Source: Nematostella vectensis (Eukaryota; Cnidaria; Anthozoa; Actiniaria; Edwardsiidae). Taken from it: a stretch of DNA of 64,000 bases. The position numbers and the translations under genes were made by a program. Numbering within the stretch: position 1 is the stretch's first letter; each line of letters opens with the position of its first letter. Where the stretch lies: contig NC_064048.1 of NCBI RefSeq assembly GCF_932526225.1, positions 10,410,188 through 10,474,187 on the forward strand, written 5' to 3'. The notes under the pieces were generated by a model. It ran no database searches. It saw nothing but the letters and a program-made list of their open reading frames with translations, and was not told the DNA's origin. Shown here one piece after another: positions 59,622 to 64,000 of the stretch.

Positions 59622-60987
59622 CTTTTACAATGTTCAAGCAAACATAAGGTACCAGAAAAAAATGTCTGTCTCATTTAAGATCCACTGGCCCAGGTGACAT
59701 TGTCCCAAAATCTTTTGGCTTGAATTTCTTTAAAAAGAGGTTTATTGTAAAACAGTTTTGTTCTAAATTGATTTAATCTATTAGTTTAATATCTCCTACA
59801 TATTTATATCTCATGAGTGCAACAGTCCGGTTTGTTGCTTGATTGGTCAAATGCAGATTTCACTGTTTAAATTGAAATACCATAAGTTAGCCTAATTGAT
59901 AAGTGTTTCTTCGGATACAGAGTTCTTATTGCTAGAACATCAAGGAGAAAATAGACCACTGACATCCAGGGTTAACCTTTTATTATGGAACCTGGAGTAG
60001 TTAGTTATGAGGAGATGATAAAGCAAAATCCAAGGCTGAAAATATACTGTTTGTAAGGTAATTCCCTTTGTTTGTTTACCTCAAAGTATTTTTTTTTTCA
60101 TAGAAGTGTGGCAGAGCTTTTTTGTATAGAATGACATTAGTGAATCTCATTCAGCATCCTGCCTGTCCTTAACAAAATGCTTGAGACTATTAGAACTATC
60201 TCTGGTGTTATGTTGCACTTGGAGGGCAACACCAAAAATATATATATTGATGCTGGGAGAACTGGAAGCAATATTGGATTCAAATGGCGAATAGAGTTCA
60301 ATATTCTCTATTCTTCAGCCAACTTCTGTATCAAACGTAACAGCTAACAGCTATTTATTTGCTTGTTTTGTCAGTGTTAGGTTACTGGCTTTTCTTGTAG
60401 ATGATTAAATGTTTTCATTCATTATTGTTACATTTGTGTTATTTAAATAGTTTATATATATACCTTTGAATGAAACAAATGCCTCGTTCTGCTTTTTCTT
60501 AGGTACCATATTCTAATAATGCATTTTAGGGTCCCCAAATGGTCTTTGGCAAGCAATTGCCTTTTTTTTATGCGAGACCAAGCATTTTTAGTTGTTGAAT
60601 AAATCATATTGAATAAATCAAGCAGCAAGAACATTGAAAAATACAATGCGAGCACGGCGGTAAAAAAACTGCGAGAGCATTCAAGAATCAGCCGAAAACT
60701 GCAAGCACATCAAGACAAGAAATATTTAATGAATGTTCAAAAATAAAAGAAATTTATGTTTATACTCTGTAGAGTAACAATATATATTCATATTGCGTTC
60801 TGCTGTGATGGCCTAAAGTCATCCCTGGTCATACATTTTTCATAATATTTATGAAACACCCTCCCCTCCCCCAAAGTTTGATTACTCCCCTGCGCGCGCC
60901 TGGTGACTAGCGTGGCGCGTCGGGCCGATCGAAAAAGAGCCAACGAAAGGGGTCGAAAAACTCCAAAACCTCTGCATCGAAAAACAC
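59622..60987. other. Non-coding interval before the DEAF1-like gene
   Basis: AT-rich 3' flank of the macrodomain gene, then a short CpG-richer patch at about 60890-60930 just before the next promoter. No gene recognised. Confidence 0.5.
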
Positions 60988-60994
60988 TATAAAA
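60988..60994 (+). promoter_or_regulatory. TATA element of the DEAF1-like gene
   Basis: TATAAAA 109 bp before the start codon, with a CpG-richer stretch upstream. Start site inferred near 61020. Confidence 0.5.
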
Positions 60995-61096
60995 TACCCA
61001 CAACTTCCATTGTGCACTTCCAAACAGCTGCAAAAAAGACTAGTAGCTTAATTTGAGAGCTTTTTTGTAAATTTTCGAGGTGTTTTGAGCGCCAAA

Positions 61097-63709
61097 ATGG
61101 AAGAAAACGTTGGCGTTCCGAGGACGGCGAACGACGCCGAAGGTCTCTCCGTTGTGACTTCGTTGGGAGAAGTAAGCGAACAGATTACCATTACCGAAGA
61201 GCTGCCGAACGAACACGACTCTAACCAACAATACGAGCAAAACCCCAGTGAATCGGCATCAAATGCCGTCCAGCAATGCGAGGTGCAGGTAGTAAAAGTA
61301 GCGAATGTCGGCGGAGGAATGAACATTACGTTTTCAACCCCGGCATTGATCACTCGCTCGGAGGAAGATGGCGGCCAAACGCACACGATTCAAGTCGCCG
61401 AATCTGCCCTTGCCCCGATACAGGAAGTGGCCATTGCAAGTCCAGAGAATTCCAATAGATCTGACACGCCAATTCAGGGCGACTGCGACATACATGAAGA
61501 ACAAGACCAAGAAAGTTTGCATATTCAAGAAGGATCAAGCCCTGAGCCATCGCACCGGCGAGACGACAACCATAAGTCGACATCGTGGGACGCGGTCATA
61601 AACGCCGAGGTTCTGTCAGTACGATGTAGAAATGAAACAGCTGAGTTACACAAGTCTAAACTGGGATCTGGGGGTCGAGGAAAGTGCATAAAGGTATTTT
61701 ATTTACCGTCAAATCGCTCGTGTAATTAGATCCGACCATGTTGTTTTTTGAAATCCTAGCGGCTTACACATCCTCTTTTGTCTTAAGTTGTAATTTACCA
61801 TAATCGTAATTATCTTTATGACAGAATTTAGAACAAATAGAAGTCAACACTTATCTAAAAATTTCTCTTTCAAATGGTCAACTATCTTTTTGTTACCCCT
61901 CTCTGTTCTTCCCTTCCTATCTCTTCACACCTCCCCCCTCCCTCCTCAAACTCCTAAAACTTCAAGCTCCTAAAACTTAGTTTCTACCTTGTTATAATAT
62001 TGCTATCAGTCTGACTCTGATGGCCTCTAAAAAAAAAACATTTTTTAAAGTTTTAATCCCTGATAAAAAAAATGTTAAGCAAAAGAAATATTGACTAATA
62101 ATGTCGAGCCAAGAACCGGAAAAATTAGCAAGTAAACTGCTGTACTGTAGCCATTTTGGTTTTGCCTCAATTAGCTTTAACCTCCACCCCCTCGTGGAAA
62201 TGCTTTATTATTCACCCAGCAGTACAAAGCTGATAAGTAAGCCTTAATCCCCCCACCCCCTCCCTCCCTACACAACCCCCTCATGGAAATGCTTTATTAT
62301 TCACCCAACAGTACAAAGCTGATAAGTAAGCCTTAATCCCCCCACCCCCTCCCTCCCTACACAACCCCCTCGTGGAAATGCTTTATTATTCACCCAACAG
62401 TACAAAGCTGATAAGTAAGCCTTAATCCCCCCACCCCCTCCCTCCCTACACAACCCCCTCGTGGAAATGCTTTATTATTCACCCAACAGTACAAAGCTGA
62501 TAAGTAAGCCTTAATCCCCCCACCCCCTCCCTCCCTACACAACCCCCTCATGGAAATGCTTTATTATTCACCCAACAGTACAAAGCTGATAAGTAAGCCT
62601 TAATCCCCCCACCCCCTCCTCCCTCTCAACCCCCTCGTGGAAATGCTTTTATTATTCACCCAACAGTACAAAGCTGATAAGTAAGCCTTAACCCCCCCAC
62701 CCCCCTCTCAACCCCCTCATCTAAATGCTTTTGTTATTCACCCAACAGTACAAAGCTGATAAGTAAGCCTTAATCCCCCCACCCCCTCCTCCCCCAACCC
62801 CCTCATGTAAATGCTTTTATTATTCACCCAACAGTACAAAGCTGATAAGTAAGCCTTAATCCCCCCACCCCCTCCTCCCCCAACCCCCTCATGTAAATGC
62901 TTTTATTATTCACCCAACAGTACAAAGCTGATAAGTAAGCCTTAATCCCCCCACCCCCTTCTCCCTACACAACCTTCTCGTGGAAATGCTTTATTATTCA
63001 CCCAACAGTACAAAGCTGATAAGTAAGCCTTAATCCCCCCACCCCCTCCCTCCCTACACAACCCCCTCATGGAAATGCTTTATTATTCACCCAACAGTAC
63101 AAAGCTGATAAGTAAGCCTTAATCCCCCCACCCCCACCCCCCTCTCAACCCCCTCATCTAAATGCTTTTGTTATTCACCCAACAGTACAAAGCTGATAAG
63201 TAAGCCTTAATCCCCCCACCCCCTCCTCCCCCAACCCCCTCATGTAAATGCTTTTATTATTCACCCAACAGTACAAAGCTGATAAGTAAGCCTTAACCCC
63301 CCCACCCCTTCCTCCCTCTCAACCCCCTCATCTAAATGTTTTTGTTATTCACCCAACAGTACAAAGCTGATAAGTAAGCCTTAATCCCCCCACCCCTTCC
63401 TCCCTCTCAACCCCCGCATCTAAATGTTTATATTTACCCAACAGTACAAAGCTGATAAGTAAGCCTTAATCCCCCCACCCCTTCCTCCCTCTCAACCCCT
63501 TCATGGAAATGCTCTTATTTTTGCAGTACAATGATGAATGGATGACTCCATCAGAGTTTGAAGCTCGGTGTGGACGTGCTTCATCGAAAGACTGGAAGCG
63601 TAGCATCAGATACAGTGGACGCACCCTGCAGACATTAATAGAGGAGGGTGTCCTAACACCTCACGCTACTTCTTGTACCTGCGCATCATGCTGTAACGAT
63701 GACACCCTG
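61097..63709 (+). CDS. DEAF1-like: DEAF1-like SAND-domain transcription factor, first two coding exons (partial)
   Basis: Exon 1 is 61097-61693 (ATG in [24 protein letters not shown]), an acidic, low-complexity N-terminus that ends in the first half of a SAND domain ([34 protein letters not shown]). Exon 2 is 63527-63709, in phase 0, with the second half: [37 protein letters not shown] and the cysteine cluster [14 protein letters not shown]. The KDWK motif is the DNA-contacting hallmark of SAND domains, and the CTCASCC tail is typical of DEAF1 (from memory). Donor GTAAGG follows, so more exons (a MYND finger in DEAF1) lie beyond the window. The 1.8-kb intron splits the domain and contains an array carrying the acceptor. 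Confidence 0.88.
62190..63526 (+). repeat. 15 copies of an about 88-bp unit carrying the SAND exon acceptor
   Basis: Each unit reads CCCCCTCATGTAAATGCTTT, TATTATTCACCCAACAG, TACAAAGCTGATAAGTAAGC, then a C-rich tract. The true exon 2 junction, CCCCTTCATGGAAATGCTCTT...TTTTTGCAG then TACAATGATGAA, is the last and diverged member of the series: pyrimidine tract, CAG and the first exon bases lie inside the repeat. In addition each unit has TAAGTAAGC right after the exon-like bases, so every unit looks like a micro-exon of about 14 nt with its own acceptor and donor. Confidence 0.9.
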
Positions 63710-63751
63710 GTAAGGTTTTATTTTGTAGATCAGCATGTTTGTAAACTTAGG

Positions 63752-64000
63752 GTGACTTAGACAGTTTATTACAATCAGTTACAAGGGAGTCAAAGCTGAT
63801 GGAAAAGGATGCTTTGTGTGATTTAGAGAGTTTATTACAATCAGTTACAAGGGAGTCAAAGCTGATGGAAAAGGATGCTTTGAGTGACTTAGAGAGTTTA
63901 TTACAATCAGTTACAAGGGAGTCAAAGCTGATGGAAAAGGATGCTTTGAGTGACTTAGACAGTTTATTACAATCAGTTACAAGGGAGTCAAAACTGATGG
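63752..64000 (+). repeat. About 65-bp tandem repeat after the SAND exon, running off the window
   Basis: Nearly four units of GTGACTTAGACAGTTTATTA ... GGAGTCAAAGCTGATGGAAA ... GATGCTTTG, almost identical. It starts 42 bp after the exon 2 donor and does not contain it. CAAAGCTGAT is shared with the 88-bp units on the other side of the exon. Confidence 0.9.

Noticed and set aside
61334-61583. Frames antisense or out of register to the DEAF1-like first exon
   Set aside because: The frame at 61097-61693 continues into a recognisable SAND domain; the others have no support.

Overview
The window is eukaryotic and compact-animal in style: multi-exon genes with GT-AG introns, a Cys-loop receptor, a RING/NHL protein, a SAND-domain factor, Ty3/Gypsy, BEL/Pao and LINE debris, and many minisatellites and MITEs. 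The mix, and the secreted family at the left edge, suggest an anthozoan cnidarian such as a sea anemone close to Nematostella. That is inference, not a database result.

Layout. 1-13957 holds a tandem gene duplication. The last exon of an upstream paralogue (585-798) and its flanks recur at 11660-13957 as the last exon and flank of a complete four-exon gene (5077-12462) for a small secreted protein. This gene sits behind an array of promoter-like repeats that carry AGGTCA direct repeats. Its third intron carries a 3 kb foldback-type element (tandem arrays in inverted orientation) and a decayed LINE. 14168-23872 (minus strand) is an eight-exon anion-type Cys-loop receptor (GABA/glycine receptor-like), reconstructed here from signal peptide to TM4 with matching splice phases. 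23.9-46.0 kb is a long AT-rich stretch with no gene I can support. 45983-51874 is a complete but decayed Ty3/Gypsy element (minus strand) with LTRs, 4-bp target duplication, PBS and polypurine tract. 52410-54023 is an intronless RING-coiled-coil-propeller gene. 57864-59621 is a five-exon macrodomain protein of the OARD1/TARG1 type with a presequence-like N-terminus. 61097-63709 gives the first two exons of a DEAF1-like SAND-domain factor that runs off the right edge.

Most notable pattern: four separate tandem arrays, three in the receptor gene and one in the DEAF1-like gene, have repeat units that contain an exon-intron junction. One exon end or start is followed by 4 to 44 copies of its own 5' or 3' splice site. 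The receptor has 44 copies of a 26-bp unit carrying its exon-7 splice donor, about 23 copies of a 32-bp unit carrying its exon-7 acceptor, and about 4 copies of a 67-bp unit carrying its exon-6 acceptor. The DEAF1-like gene has 15 copies of an about 88-bp unit carrying the acceptor of its SAND exon. I know of no named class for this, and it is the best candidate here for something undescribed.

Functional links between neighbouring genes are not evident; this looks like an ordinary animal gene neighbourhood with heavy repeat load rather than an operon.
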